DNA of 35,482 nt from Bacteroidota bacterium. GTDB lineage: Bacteria > Bacteroidota > Bacteroidia > Bacteroidales > PUMT01. The stretch lies in NCBI GenBank assembly GCA_003554865.1, contig PWHJ01000238.1, positions 1-35,482 on the forward strand, in the 5' to 3' direction. How positions within the stretch are numbered: position 1 is the stretch's first letter; every line of letters starts with the position of its first letter. Made by a program: the position numbers and the translations under genes. Below, in pieces: positions 25,881-34,425 of this stretch. The notes below the pieces were generated by a model. That model was given only the letters and a program-made list of their open reading frames with translations. It was not told where the DNA came from and did not search any database.

Positions 25881-27866
25881 ATGAATCGATATGTCATTGG
25901 CATTGATACCGGTGGAACATTTACCGATGGTGTGCTGCTTGACTACTCAACAAGAAAGGTTGTATCTGCTGCAAAAACACTTACCACACGCAGCGATCTG
26001 AAAAAAGGGGTTATCAGGGTTTTGAAAAAACTTGATATTCAAGGTGATTACAACATAAAACTAGTGGGTATCTCAAGCACTCTGGCCACCAATTCGGTTG
26101 CAGAAGGAAAAACCAGGAAGATAGCACTTCTTCTTATAGGATACGACAGCCAACTTATAAAGAATTACGGATTGAGTGATGATCTGGCCTCCCGTGAAAT
26201 AGTCTATTTTAAGGGTGGGCATACGGCCCAGGGTTCGGAGTTGGCGCCCCTTGACAGGAAGGCTGTTGAGAAATGGGTAGTTGAAAATAAGAGCGATTTT
26301 GATGCAATTGCAGTCTCATCATATTTTAGTCCGCTCAATCCTTCCCATGAAAAGGAGGCTTTCGAAATAATCGGCTCCCTCTCGGATCTTCCCGTTGTTA
26401 TGGGCCACCAGTTATCCGGGAAGCTGAATTCGATCAAAAGGGCTGCAACGGCGGCAATAAACGCTTCTCTTGTAGCTGTTATGAAGGATTTTATAAGTTC
26501 CGTGCAGCTCTCACTTGAGGAGCTGGGGATAAAAGCCCCCCTGATGATCGTAAGAGGTGACGGAAGCCTGATGCCATGCCGTGAGGCTGTATCTAAGCCC
26601 GTGGAGACAGTTCTTTCAGGCCCGGCAGCAAGTGCTATCGGGGCACACTTTTTGCTTGGCAAAAACAGCTCGCTTGTGATTGATATGGGCGGTACAACAA
26701 CAGATATGGCGCTTGTGGACAACGGAAAAGTGAAGGTTACGTCAGAAGGTGCAAGGGTTGGAAATGTTTCAACGGCCGTGGAAGCTGCCAATATACGCAC
26801 CGTCAGCCTGGGGTGTGACAGCAGGATATGGTTTGACAAAAAAAGCAGGATATGTGTTGGTCCCGAGCGGGTACGTTCCCTCTCTCAGCTTTCGCAACAC
26901 TACAAAAGTGTCGCTGACGATTTTAAAAAGATCAAAGGCAACCCTTCCAAAATAAAAAATGTTCACGATCTCGAGTACTGGCATCTTTACAGGGAACCGG
27001 ACAATAATGTAATGGAAGCGCTCTCAAAGGACCAGCAAAGGGTGCTTGCAAGACTGAGGGAGCCTTGCAGGCTGAGTGAAATTATGGATGATGAAGGTGT
27101 TTTTCACCCATCACATCTTAATCTCAATGACTTGGTTCAACAGGGGTACATTGAGTGCTCAATGCTGAACCCCTCTGATCTTTTGCATGTTTCAGGCCGC
27201 CTTGATTTGTGGGATTGGGAGGTAGCTGAAATTGCAGCCGAATGTATGTCCGGCTTATACAATATGGAGAAAAAGGATTTTATCGAAGAGGTATTTACCA
27301 GGATAGAAAATACCATTATTGAAGAGATATTTATTTATCTTGCTTCTCACAATACAAGGGAAGCAATGCCGGGGAAAGTGGACGGCAAATGGGGTAAATG
27401 GTTGCTGGGGGAGCTTTTGGATCCTCAAAGTGATTATCTCAATGTTGAGATCAACAGTCTTTTGCCTGTTGCCGGTACAGGTGCGCCTGCCCGCCATTTT
27501 CTGAAAAATGTTTGCCGCAGGCTGAACGCAAGGATGCTGACCCCCGAATATGCCCACGTTGCAAATGCCGTTGGTGCGGTTTCCGGATTTGTAACCGAGG
27601 CAAGGGAAGCAATAGTCTTTATCAGGGAGGAAAACGATAAATTTACCTATATTGTCAAGTGTAACGGAGAGTTCAGTAATTTTGAAACCCACGAGGAGGC
27701 TTGTGAATATGCAAAGCAGATAGCTCAAAGGGTGGCAAAGGAGGCGGCCATATCAGCGGGTTCCTCGGAGCCTTATATTGAGTTGACAAAGAAAGTGGAA
27801 GGCTCTCTGACAAGATTTTTAGCCCGTGCAACCGGCAATCCGAAATTGTCTGAATTAAAACTTTGA
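25881..27866 (+). CDS. Hydantoinase/oxoprolinase A-like ATPase-fold protein
   Basis: 661 residues. Hydantoinase_A N-domain with GIDTGGTFTDGVLLD (residues about 7-21), then the main domain with the second phosphate motif VIDMGGTTTDMALV and PVAGTGAPARHF near residue 535. These are actin/ASKHA-type nucleotide-binding motifs. A middle segment (about 375-425, ending PSDLLHVSGRLDLWD) looks like a small winged-helix-type insert. No HyuB partner is next to it, so it is probably not a hydantoinase. The corrinoid reactivators RACo and RamA also bind nucleotide through ASKHA or related folds, and this gene sits among corrinoid enzymes. A role in corrinoid protein reactivation is therefore plausible but inferred. 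Confidence 0.85.
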   Translation: MNRYVIGIDTGGTFTDGVLLDYSTRKVVSAAKTLTTRSDLKKGVIRVLKKLDIQGDYNIKLVGISSTLATNSVAEGKTRKIALLLIGYDSQLIKNYGLSDDLASREIVYFKGGHTAQGSELAPLDRKAVEKWVVENKSDFDAIAVSSYFSPLNPSHEKEAFEIIGSLSDLPVVMGHQLSGKLNSIKRAATAAINASLVAVMKDFISSVQLSLEELGIKAPLMIVRGDGSLMPCREAVSKPVETVLSGPAASAIGAHFLLGKNSSLVIDMGGTTTDMALVDNGKVKVTSEGARVGNVSTAVEAANIRTVSLGCDSRIWFDKKSRICVGPERVRSLSQLSQHYKSVADDFKKIKGNPSKIKNVHDLEYWHLYREPDNNVMEALSKDQQRVLARLREPCRLSEIMDDEGVFHPSHLNLNDLVQQGYIECSMLNPSDLLHVSGRLDLWDWEVAEIAAECMSGLYNMEKKDFIEEVFTRIENTIIEEIFIYLASHNTREAMPGKVDGKWGKWLLGELLDPQSDYLNVEINSLLPVAGTGAPARHFLKNVCRRLNARMLTPEYAHVANAVGAVSGFVTEAREAIVFIREENDKFTYIVKCNGEFSNFETHEEACEYAKQIAQRVAKEAAISAGSSEPYIELTKKVEGSLTRFLARATGNPKLSELKL

Positions 27867-27872
27867 GTTGGT

Positions 27873-28562
27873 TTGATTGAAAAACCCAAAAATAAAGTTG
27901 TTATTTCATGCGGAAGCCTTAAGGCTGAGTTGGAAAAGCTCGAGCCGAAAGCACACGGCATCCGGGTATGTTACATGCCACATAACCTGCACAGGTTACC
28001 TGACAAAATGAGGGAAATGCTGCAGGAGAAAATTAATGAGTTTGATACTCGCGATAATCAGATTGTACTGGGTTACGGACTTTGCTCAAATGGGGTTGCC
28101 GGACTGAAAGCTCCGGTAAACGGCTTTTATGTTCCAAGGGTTCACGATTGTATAGCACTTTATCTTGGAAGTCTGGAGCGATACCACCGCTTTTTCAGAG
28201 AAAGACCCGGGACTTATTATCTTACAAAAAACTGGATAGAAAATCAAAAAGACCCCCTGGGCCTGCTGGAAAACGAATATACAAGGAGGGTCGGCGTTGA
28301 GATGGCAAGGGAAACAATAGAGAGGGAGCTGAAAAATTACAGCTATATATGTTATATAAACACAGGTGATAAAAATGAGAATAAGCTCAGAGAGAGGGCA
28401 ATTGAAAATGCAAAAGCTCTGGGAAAAGAATTCATAGAGGTTGAAGGTGATAATCTTTATTTCAGGAAGATATTGTTCGGCCCGTATGAGAAAAAAGATT
28501 TCGTTTATATAGAACCTAACCAGATAAGCAATTACAAAAACTTTTTTAAAAAGGAGAATTAA
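27873..28562 (+). CDS. DUF1638 protein
   Basis: 229 residues from a TTG start. It matches the uncharacterised DUF1638 family: ISCGSLKAEL, GYGLCSNGVAGLK, VPRVHDCIALYLGSLERYH. The conserved Cys and His-Asp-Cys suggest metal or cofactor binding, but no activity is known to me. It starts 6 bp after the hyuA-like stop, in the same frame with only one TGA between them. No ATG or GTG is available before the conserved region, so the start is uncertain. The next gene follows after 2 bp. DUF1638 genes are often seen with MttB-type methyltransferases (from memory), which fits here. Confidence 0.85.
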   Translation: MIEKPKNKVVISCGSLKAELEKLEPKAHGIRVCYMPHNLHRLPDKMREMLQEKINEFDTRDNQIVLGYGLCSNGVAGLKAPVNGFYVPRVHDCIALYLGSLERYHRFFRERPGTYYLTKNWIENQKDPLGLLENEYTRRVGVEMARETIERELKNYSYICYINTGDKNENKLRERAIENAKALGKEFIEVEGDNLYFRKILFGPYEKKDFVYIEPNQISNYKNFFKKEN

Positions 28563-28564
28563 TT

Positions 28565-29362
28565 ATGCTAATAGTCGGAGAATTGATAAATGCCAGCAGA
28601 AAAAAGATCAGAGAAGAGATCAGGGAAAAGAACTACGATGCAATTGCTGAAGTTGCTAAAGATCAGCATGAGAACGGAGCCTGCTATATAGATGTAAATG
28701 CGGGTATATTTGTAGGAAAAGAAGCCGATTACATGAAATGGCTCATTCAGACCGTTCAGGAAAATGTCGATGCCCCTTGTTGTATTGACACTCCCGATCC
28801 TCAAGTGATCGAAGAAGCGCTGAAGGTACACAAGGGTACTCCCATGATCAACTCGATCTCGCTTGAAAAAGGCCGCTATGAAAACATGATCCCCGTTCTC
28901 AGGGGCACCGATTTTAAAGTGATCGCCCTTTGCATGAGTGATGAAGGAATGCCCCATACAAAGGACGAGCGGTTAAAGATTGCTGACAATCTTGTCAACA
29001 GTCTGGTAAAAAATGATATCAAAATTGAGAACATATTTGTTGACCCCCTGGTTCAGCCTATCGGATCGGGTGATCACCTCGGACGGGAGTTCCTTGATTC
29101 CATTGAGGCCATACATGAAAGGTATGAAGGGATAAATACCATTTGCGGTATGTCAAATATTTCATTCGGTATTCCAAAACGTGGTGTTGCAAATCGCACT
29201 TTTATGGTTATGGCCATAACTAAGGGTCTTAATTCTGCAATAATGAATCCGTTGGACCAAAAAATGATGGCTTCAGTATTAACTGCTGAAATGCTGCTTG
29301 GCAAAGACCAGTTTTGTGAAAATTATATGAATGCTTACCGCGAGGGGAAACTGGATTTTTAA
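28565..29362 (+). CDS. Pterin-type corrinoid:tetrahydrofolate methyltransferase (MtgA/AcsE-like)
   Basis: 265 residues, a stand-alone TIM-barrel pterin-binding methyltransferase. It is the expected size and type of MtgA (methyl-corrinoid to THF) and AcsE (methyl-THF to the corrinoid iron-sulfur protein). Motifs: GELINASRKKI, YIDVNAG, CIDTPDP, DPLVQPIG, GMSNISFGIPKR and AIMNPLD. A clear ribosome site (AAGGAG, 8-nt spacing) precedes the ATG, one of the few in the window. It supplies the folate-binding function missing from the MetH-like protein and can run either way, linking the corrinoid protein at 22073 with MetF. Confidence 0.93.
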   Translation: MLIVGELINASRKKIREEIREKNYDAIAEVAKDQHENGACYIDVNAGIFVGKEADYMKWLIQTVQENVDAPCCIDTPDPQVIEEALKVHKGTPMINSISLEKGRYENMIPVLRGTDFKVIALCMSDEGMPHTKDERLKIADNLVNSLVKNDIKIENIFVDPLVQPIGSGDHLGREFLDSIEAIHERYEGINTICGMSNISFGIPKRGVANRTFMVMAITKGLNSAIMNPLDQKMMASVLTAEMLLGKDQFCENYMNAYREGKLDF

Positions 29363-29442
29363 ATCACTTGTTTGTTAACCCAAAACGGTTTGACCGACAA
29401 AGCTATCAGAGTGAAATGTGTTAAACAAAAAATATTATATTT

Positions 29443-30288
29443 ATGTGTGACGAAAACAAAAAATATTCAAAAGACGCCGAAACGGCAAGAGAATACTATA
29501 ACAGCAAAGACGCCTATAATTTCTATTATCACGTTTGGGGCGGTGAAGATGAGCATCTGGGCATTTATATAAGTCCCGATGACGATATATTTACTGCCAG
29601 CCGCAGAACCATCAGGGAAATGTCGGCTCTTGCCGATATTGACGAGAATACAAGGATAATAGACCTTGGCGGTGGTTTTGCCGGTAGTGCCCGCTACCTT
29701 GCCAAAAAATTCGGATGTCATGTAACTGTTCTCAATATCAGTGAAGCGGAAAATGAAAGGGGAAGGAAAATGAACAAGGATCAGGGCCTTGATCATCTTA
29801 TAGATATAGTAGACGGTAATTTTGAAAATATCCCCTTTGACAATGAATCCTTTGATATTGTTTGGTCTCAGGATGCCATACTTCACAGCAGTTACAGGGG
29901 GAAGGTCATTGAAGAGGCTGTTCGTGTACTTAAGCCGGGGGGTGATTTAATTTTTACAGATCCCATGCAGACGGGTAATTGTGACGAGAAAGAGCTGGAA
30001 CCGGTATACAGGAGATTGAATCTTTCATCTCTGGGGTCACCCGAATTTTATGAGAAAGCTTGCAGGGAACAGGGACTGCAAAAGTTAAGGTTTATAGATT
30101 TGCAGTATCACCTGGTGAAACATTATTCCACAGTTCTGGAACTGACCAGGGAAAAGGAGGAATCACTCAAAAAAGATGTATCCGGGGAATATCTCTCAAA
30201 TATGAAAACCGGACTTGGCCACTGGATAGATGGGGGCAAGAAAGGTAATCTTACATGGGGGATTTTTCATTTTAATAAGCCGAAATAA
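29443..30288 (+). CDS. Sarcosine/dimethylglycine N-methyltransferase-like SAM enzyme
   Basis: 281 residues, class I SAM-dependent methyltransferase. The N-terminal part (ETAREYYNSKDAYNFYYHVW, ASRRTIREM) and the core (IIDLGGGFAGSARYLAKKFG, VLNISEAENERGR, VWSQDAILHS, LKPGGDLIFTDPMQTG) strongly resemble the sarcosine/dimethylglycine N-methyltransferase that makes glycine betaine from sarcosine. It lies 80 bp after the MtgA-like gene and completes the cluster. If the assignment is right, this operon both makes and takes apart methylated glycines. Related small-molecule methyltransferases (phosphoethanolamine, dimethylglycine, tocopherol type) are alternatives. Confidence 0.85.
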   Translation: MCDENKKYSKDAETAREYYNSKDAYNFYYHVWGGEDEHLGIYISPDDDIFTASRRTIREMSALADIDENTRIIDLGGGFAGSARYLAKKFGCHVTVLNISEAENERGRKMNKDQGLDHLIDIVDGNFENIPFDNESFDIVWSQDAILHSSYRGKVIEEAVRVLKPGGDLIFTDPMQTGNCDEKELEPVYRRLNLSSLGSPEFYEKACREQGLQKLRFIDLQYHLVKHYSTVLELTREKEESLKKDVSGEYLSNMKTGLGHWIDGGKKGNLTWGIFHFNKPK

Positions 30289-30378
30289 ATTATCCACTGA
30301 GGGAATTAGGCTGTTTTGTAAATTACACCGGTTTTTTAATAGCTAACCGAAACCATGGTTATATTTACATATAAGTTA

Positions 30379-30386
30379 TATATTTG
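30379..30386 (+). promoter_or_regulatory. Candidate -7 box for the dms operon
   Basis: TATATTTG, an exact TAnnTTTG match 44 nt before the dmsA ATG. A perfect 10-bp palindrome AACCATGGTT (30351-30360) covers the -33 region and could be a regulator site. Confidence 0.5.
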
Positions 30387-30429
30387 CTTTTTATTTATTA
30401 AGGATTTCTGATATTTAGCTTTAACTCTT

Positions 30430-32856
30430 ATGGATGGTAATAATCCGGATAACGCTGGCAGAAGCCATGTTCCGCCCATTTCGGCGATTGATCGGAGGTG
30501 CTTTTTGAGACTGAGTGCTTTTTTCAGCGGGGGGTTGCTGGCTTCCGGCTCTTTACTGGGTTGCTTGCAGGGCGAAGAAGGTAAAGGTCAGATTGTCAGC
30601 GTAAATGATGATGGCAGCGTAATTATAAGGGCCGGATGTCCCTCCCACAATTGTGGCGGACGCTGTGTGCTGAAGCTGCATGTGAGGGACGGGGAAATTG
30701 TTCGCATTGAGACAGACGACCGTCCAACCGATGATATTTCTGATCCACAATTGCGTGCCTGTATAAGGGGACGTTCATACCGCCGCCGGCAGTATCACCC
30801 GGATCGTCTTAAATATCCGATGAAGCGGGTTGGAGAAAGAGGTGAAGGCAAGTTTGAACGTATTTCATGGGATGAGGCGCTGGAAATACTGGCTTCCCGG
30901 CTTAAAAGGGTAAAGGAAAAATACGGAAATTCAGCCATTCTTGTCCCTTACGGCACCGGAAGCTATAACCAGACAAACGGGAGGCAGACTGCAGCCCGGT
31001 TGATGAACCTTTTCGGTGGCTCGCTTGGTTTTTACAACAGCTATAGCTGGGCATGCATAAGCCGCGCCACCCCTTATGTTTACGGAACAAGTGTGACAGG
31101 TAACCAGCGTCAGGATTGGATAAACTCCCGGTATATTATTATGTGGGGCTGGAACCCTGCTGAGATGCGTGACGGTACCAACAGCGAGTTTTTTATAAAA
31201 AAAGCCCGTGAAAATGGAGCGAGGGTGATTTGTATTGATCCGCGAATGAGTATGAGTGCCGTATCGCTGGCCGATGAGTGGATACCCATCAGACCGGGTA
31301 CAGATACTGCACTGATGAGTGCCATGGCTTATGTTATAATATCTGAGGATCTCCACGATAAGGATTTTATAAATCGATGCTGCATCGGTTTTGATAAGTC
31401 GCAAATGCCCGATGGACTTGAGGAGGAGGAAAGCTACATTGATTATATTTTCGGAACCAAAGACGGGGTGCCCAAAACTCCCGGGTGGGCCGAGGAAATA
31501 ACCGGTATACCAGCCCGCACCATAATAAGGATAGGGCGCGAATATGGCTCAATCAAACCTGCAATGCTTTACCAGGGCTATGGAATGCAAAGGAGGGCAT
31601 ACGGTGAGCAGCCTGTGCTCGGAGGATGTGTTTTAGCTGCCATAACCGGTAATGTTGGAATATCCGGCGGATGGGCAAGTGGTATAGCTTTGCAGGTGGC
31701 TGATGGGGGGCCTTTATGGAATGTTTTTCCAACAGGGAGAAATCCCGTAAGGGAAATGATCCCTGTTTTTTTGTGGACCGAGGCTGTTTTGAGGGGGAAG
31801 GAAATGGGTCCTGAAGATGGAGTTGTAGGGGGCGACAGACTGCAAAACAATATTAAGCTTATTTGGTGTGTTGCCTCAAATATACTTATTAACCAGCATT
31901 CTGATGTAAACAGGTCGGCCGAAATACTTAAGGATGAAAACCTGGTTGAATTTATAGCTTTCCAGGATCAGTTCATGACACCTTCGGGCCGTTTTGCCGA
32001 TCTGGTGCTGCCCGTGTGCACTCAGTTTGAGGTTTGGGGATTGCAGGACGGGTGGAAATATGGTGATGAAGTTATAATAAATCCGAAAATATACGATCCA
32101 CCTAACGAGGCCAAAAGTGATTACAGAATATGTGCCGAGCTATCTGAGAAGCTTGGTCTGAAGGATGAGTTCACCCAGGGCAGGGATGAAAGGGAATGGA
32201 TAGAATGGGCAGTTAACCATTTCCGCAATACAAGATTTCCCGAAATACCTTCCCTTGATCAGCTGCATGAAAAAAACAGGGGTGTTTATTCTGTGCCTGT
32301 TGAGAAACCCAAGGTGGCATTGTCCGATTTTCGTGATGATCCTGAAAATAACCCTCTTAATACTCCAACGGGTAAAATAGAGATCTTTTCAAGGCAGCTG
32401 TATGATATGGACAAGCCCGATGTTATACCTCCCGTTCCCAAATATATTCAGGAATGGGAGAGCCCGTTCGGGGAAGAGAGTAAACGCTTTCCTCTTCAGG
32501 CTGTCGGGCATCATTACATGCCGCGCGTACACTCTATCCATGACCAGATAGACTGGCTTGAGGAGGCTTTCCCCCAAAGGGTTTTTATAAATCCTTTGGA
32601 TGCTTCAGATAGAGGTATAAAAAACGGGGATCAGGTGCGTGTTTACAATGAAAGGGGCGAGATGGTTATCCCCTGCAGGGTAACCGCCAAGATTATGCCG
32701 GGTGTGGTGAACATACCCCAAGGTGCGTGGTGGACTCCCGATGAGGAAGGAGTCGACAGGCGCGGTTGTGTCAATGTGCTGACCAGCCATAAATGGACAC
32801 CCCTTGCCTTCGGGAATGCCCAGCATACAATTATGTGCCAGGTTGAGAAAGCTTAA
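30430..32856 (+). CDS. dmsA: DMSO reductase-type molybdopterin catalytic subunit
   Basis: 808 residues, close to E. coli DmsA. It reduces S- or N-oxides (DMSO, TMAO) outside the cytoplasmic membrane with bis-MGD molybdenum. The N-terminus has a twin-arginine signal (DRRCFLRL, R22-R23), then SLLGC (C45), which resembles a lipobox, so a Tat-exported lipoprotein is possible. The iron-sulfur cluster site is C70, C75, C79 and C111. DmsA-type stretches RACIRGRSYRRRQYHPDRLK and GEGKFERISWDEAL are near identical to the family. By alignment with DmsA, the molybdenum ligand is Ser206 in NSYSWACI. Leads dmsABC after the methyl-transfer cluster; the true oxidant is not known. Confidence 0.9.
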   Translation: MDGNNPDNAGRSHVPPISAIDRRCFLRLSAFFSGGLLASGSLLGCLQGEEGKGQIVSVNDDGSVIIRAGCPSHNCGGRCVLKLHVRDGEIVRIETDDRPTDDISDPQLRACIRGRSYRRRQYHPDRLKYPMKRVGERGEGKFERISWDEALEILASRLKRVKEKYGNSAILVPYGTGSYNQTNGRQTAARLMNLFGGSLGFYNSYSWACISRATPYVYGTSVTGNQRQDWINSRYIIMWGWNPAEMRDGTNSEFFIKKARENGARVICIDPRMSMSAVSLADEWIPIRPGTDTALMSAMAYVIISEDLHDKDFINRCCIGFDKSQMPDGLEEEESYIDYIFGTKDGVPKTPGWAEEITGIPARTIIRIGREYGSIKPAMLYQGYGMQRRAYGEQPVLGGCVLAAITGNVGISGGWASGIALQVADGGPLWNVFPTGRNPVREMIPVFLWTEAVLRGKEMGPEDGVVGGDRLQNNIKLIWCVASNILINQHSDVNRSAEILKDENLVEFIAFQDQFMTPSGRFADLVLPVCTQFEVWGLQDGWKYGDEVIINPKIYDPPNEAKSDYRICAELSEKLGLKDEFTQGRDEREWIEWAVNHFRNTRFPEIPSLDQLHEKNRGVYSVPVEKPKVALSDFRDDPENNPLNTPTGKIEIFSRQLYDMDKPDVIPPVPKYIQEWESPFGEESKRFPLQAVGHHYMPRVHSIHDQIDWLEEAFPQRVFINPLDASDRGIKNGDQVRVYNERGEMVIPCRVTAKIMPGVVNIPQGAWWTPDEEGVDRRGCVNVLTSHKWTPLAFGNAQHTIMCQVEKA

Positions 32857-32885
32857 GGTAACATTTGAGAAATAAACTTACAGAA

Positions 32886-33518
32886 ATGGGCAAAAAACAG
32901 CTTGCTTTTTATTTTGACTCGTCTTCATGCTCGGGCTGCAAAACCTGTCAGGTTGCCTGCAAGGATAAGCATGATAGCGGGGAAGGCATACTGTGGCGAA
33001 GGGTTTACGAGGCTGCCGGCGGTGATTGGGTAAAGGACGGTAATGCCTGGGTACCCAATGTTTACTCCTATTATATTTCTATGGCATGTAATCATTGTGT
33101 AGAGCCACTTTGTCTTTATTCATGTCCGAATAATGCTATAGTAAAGAATGATGACGGTATTGTCCTTATCGAGAAGGATAGGTGTATGGGATGCCGCTAC
33201 TGTGAATGGAATTGTCCCTACGGCGCTCTTCAGTTTGACAAGTCACAGGGGGTAATGACCAAGTGCACGTTTTGCGATGATTACCTGGCAGAGGGCAAAA
33301 AACCCTCCTGTATAACGGCCTGTCCAATGCGGGTACTTGATATTGGTGAGCTTGAGGAGCTGGAGAAGGAACATGGCAAAAGCAACGAGATCTTCCCTAT
33401 GCCCAGGGCTCATTATACTCAGCCTGCAATTGTCGTAAAGCCGCACCGGGATGCAAGAATGGCAGAAAATGTTGAAATGAAAATTGATAATCTGGAGGAG
33501 ATTAAAAATGAACAGTAA
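32886..33518 (+). CDS. dmsB: DMSO reductase-type iron-sulfur subunit
   Basis: 210 residues from ATG 32886; an in-frame TTG at 32865 is less likely. An electron-transfer subunit with four [4Fe-4S] sites. The cysteine groups are CSGCKTCQVAC, CNHCVEPLCLYSCP, CMGCRYCEWNCP and CTFCDDYLAEGKKPSCITACP. It passes electrons from the membrane subunit to the catalytic subunit. It starts 29 bp after dmsA and overlaps dmsC by 11 bp. Confidence 0.95.
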   Translation: MGKKQLAFYFDSSSCSGCKTCQVACKDKHDSGEGILWRRVYEAAGGDWVKDGNAWVPNVYSYYISMACNHCVEPLCLYSCPNNAIVKNDDGIVLIEKDRCMGCRYCEWNCPYGALQFDKSQGVMTKCTFCDDYLAEGKKPSCITACPMRVLDIGELEELEKEHGKSNEIFPMPRAHYTQPAIVVKPHRDARMAENVEMKIDNLEEIKNEQ

Positions 33519-34377
33519 CGAATGGCCGCTGGTCTTTTTTACGCTGCTGTCGCAAATGACCGCCGGCATAATTATAATATCCTTTATTGTCGGGTTGTTT
33601 GTGAGAAATTCCGAGCTGTTATCCGACTTTGAACTGAAAAGGAACTATTTCTTTGTCTCTCTTGTTTTAATGGTTATAGCTCTGGCTATTTCCTTTTTTC
33701 ACCTCTCGGCTCCACTTCAGTCTGTTTTTGCCTTAGCTAACCTACAGACTTCATGGCTTAGCAGGGAGATCTTTTGTATGTCAATGTTCACCTTCCTGAT
33801 TGCAGTTTGCTGTGCTGCTGTAAAGTTTGGAATACCGGGTATTTCGGGCCTGCCCTATTGGCACATTGCTGCTGCATTTACCGGGCTTTTGCTTGTATGG
33901 ATAATGGCTCGCCTTTATATGATTCCTATAGTGCCTGCCTGGAATAATTATGCTACAATGATCGGGTTCTTTACCAGCATTTTTCTGCTGGGAGGAGTTG
34001 CACTTCTTGTTATTTTGGTCGTTACCGGCGGAAAAAGTTTTCCTTTTGATCAGCTTAAGCCGGTTATGTGGGCCCTGATAGTAGTTGTTTCACTTGCCGT
34101 GGTTGCAAAGCTTCTTAATGTATTTTTGTTCCAGTCCGGTATCTCATTCACGGGGGGAAGTTTGCCACCGCCTGAAGCTCCTTTTTCCTGGCATGTTATT
34201 CATGTAATTTTCTTTGTTGCCGGGTTTTTTCTTTTAGCGTACTGGGCTTACTCCCAGATGCAGCATACTGAGCTTTATCGTCCGCAAATGGTTTATCTCT
34301 CTTTTGCATTGCTTTTTGTTTCGGAAATATTCGGAAGGGCTATTTTTTATGCCCTTTATTATCGCCTGGGAATGTGA
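33508..34377 (+). CDS. dmsC: DMSO reductase-type membrane anchor subunit
   Basis: 289 residues from ATG 33508, which has a strong ribosome site (GGAGGAG). The open frame extends to 33484 but that part is not needed. Eight hydrophobic segments can be counted (the first being FFTLLSQMTAGIIIISFIVG), the layout of DmsC (287 residues in E. coli). It oxidises menaquinol and anchors DmsAB. The start lies inside the end of dmsB, so translation is coupled. Confidence 0.92.
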   Translation: MNSNEWPLVFFTLLSQMTAGIIIISFIVGLFVRNSELLSDFELKRNYFFVSLVLMVIALAISFFHLSAPLQSVFALANLQTSWLSREIFCMSMFTFLIAVCCAAVKFGIPGISGLPYWHIAAAFTGLLLVWIMARLYMIPIVPAWNNYATMIGFFTSIFLLGGVALLVILVVTGGKSFPFDQLKPVMWALIVVVSLAVVAKLLNVFLFQSGISFTGGSLPPPEAPFSWHVIHVIFFVAGFFLLAYWAYSQMQHTELYRPQMVYLSFALLFVSEIFGRAIFYALYYRLGM

Positions 34378-34425
34378 GGGTTGCCTCAGCCGCAATTATA
34401 GAGTCAGGGTGAAAAATATTTTTAT

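Noticed and set aside
26204-26839. 211-codon antisense open frame
   Set aside because: Shadow of the hyuA-like gene; low-complexity Ser-rich translation with no recognisable domain.
27864-27866. Selenocysteine at the hyuA/DUF1638 TGA
   Set aside because: No SECIS-like hairpin directly after the TGA is evident, and the position is not a conserved Cys site.
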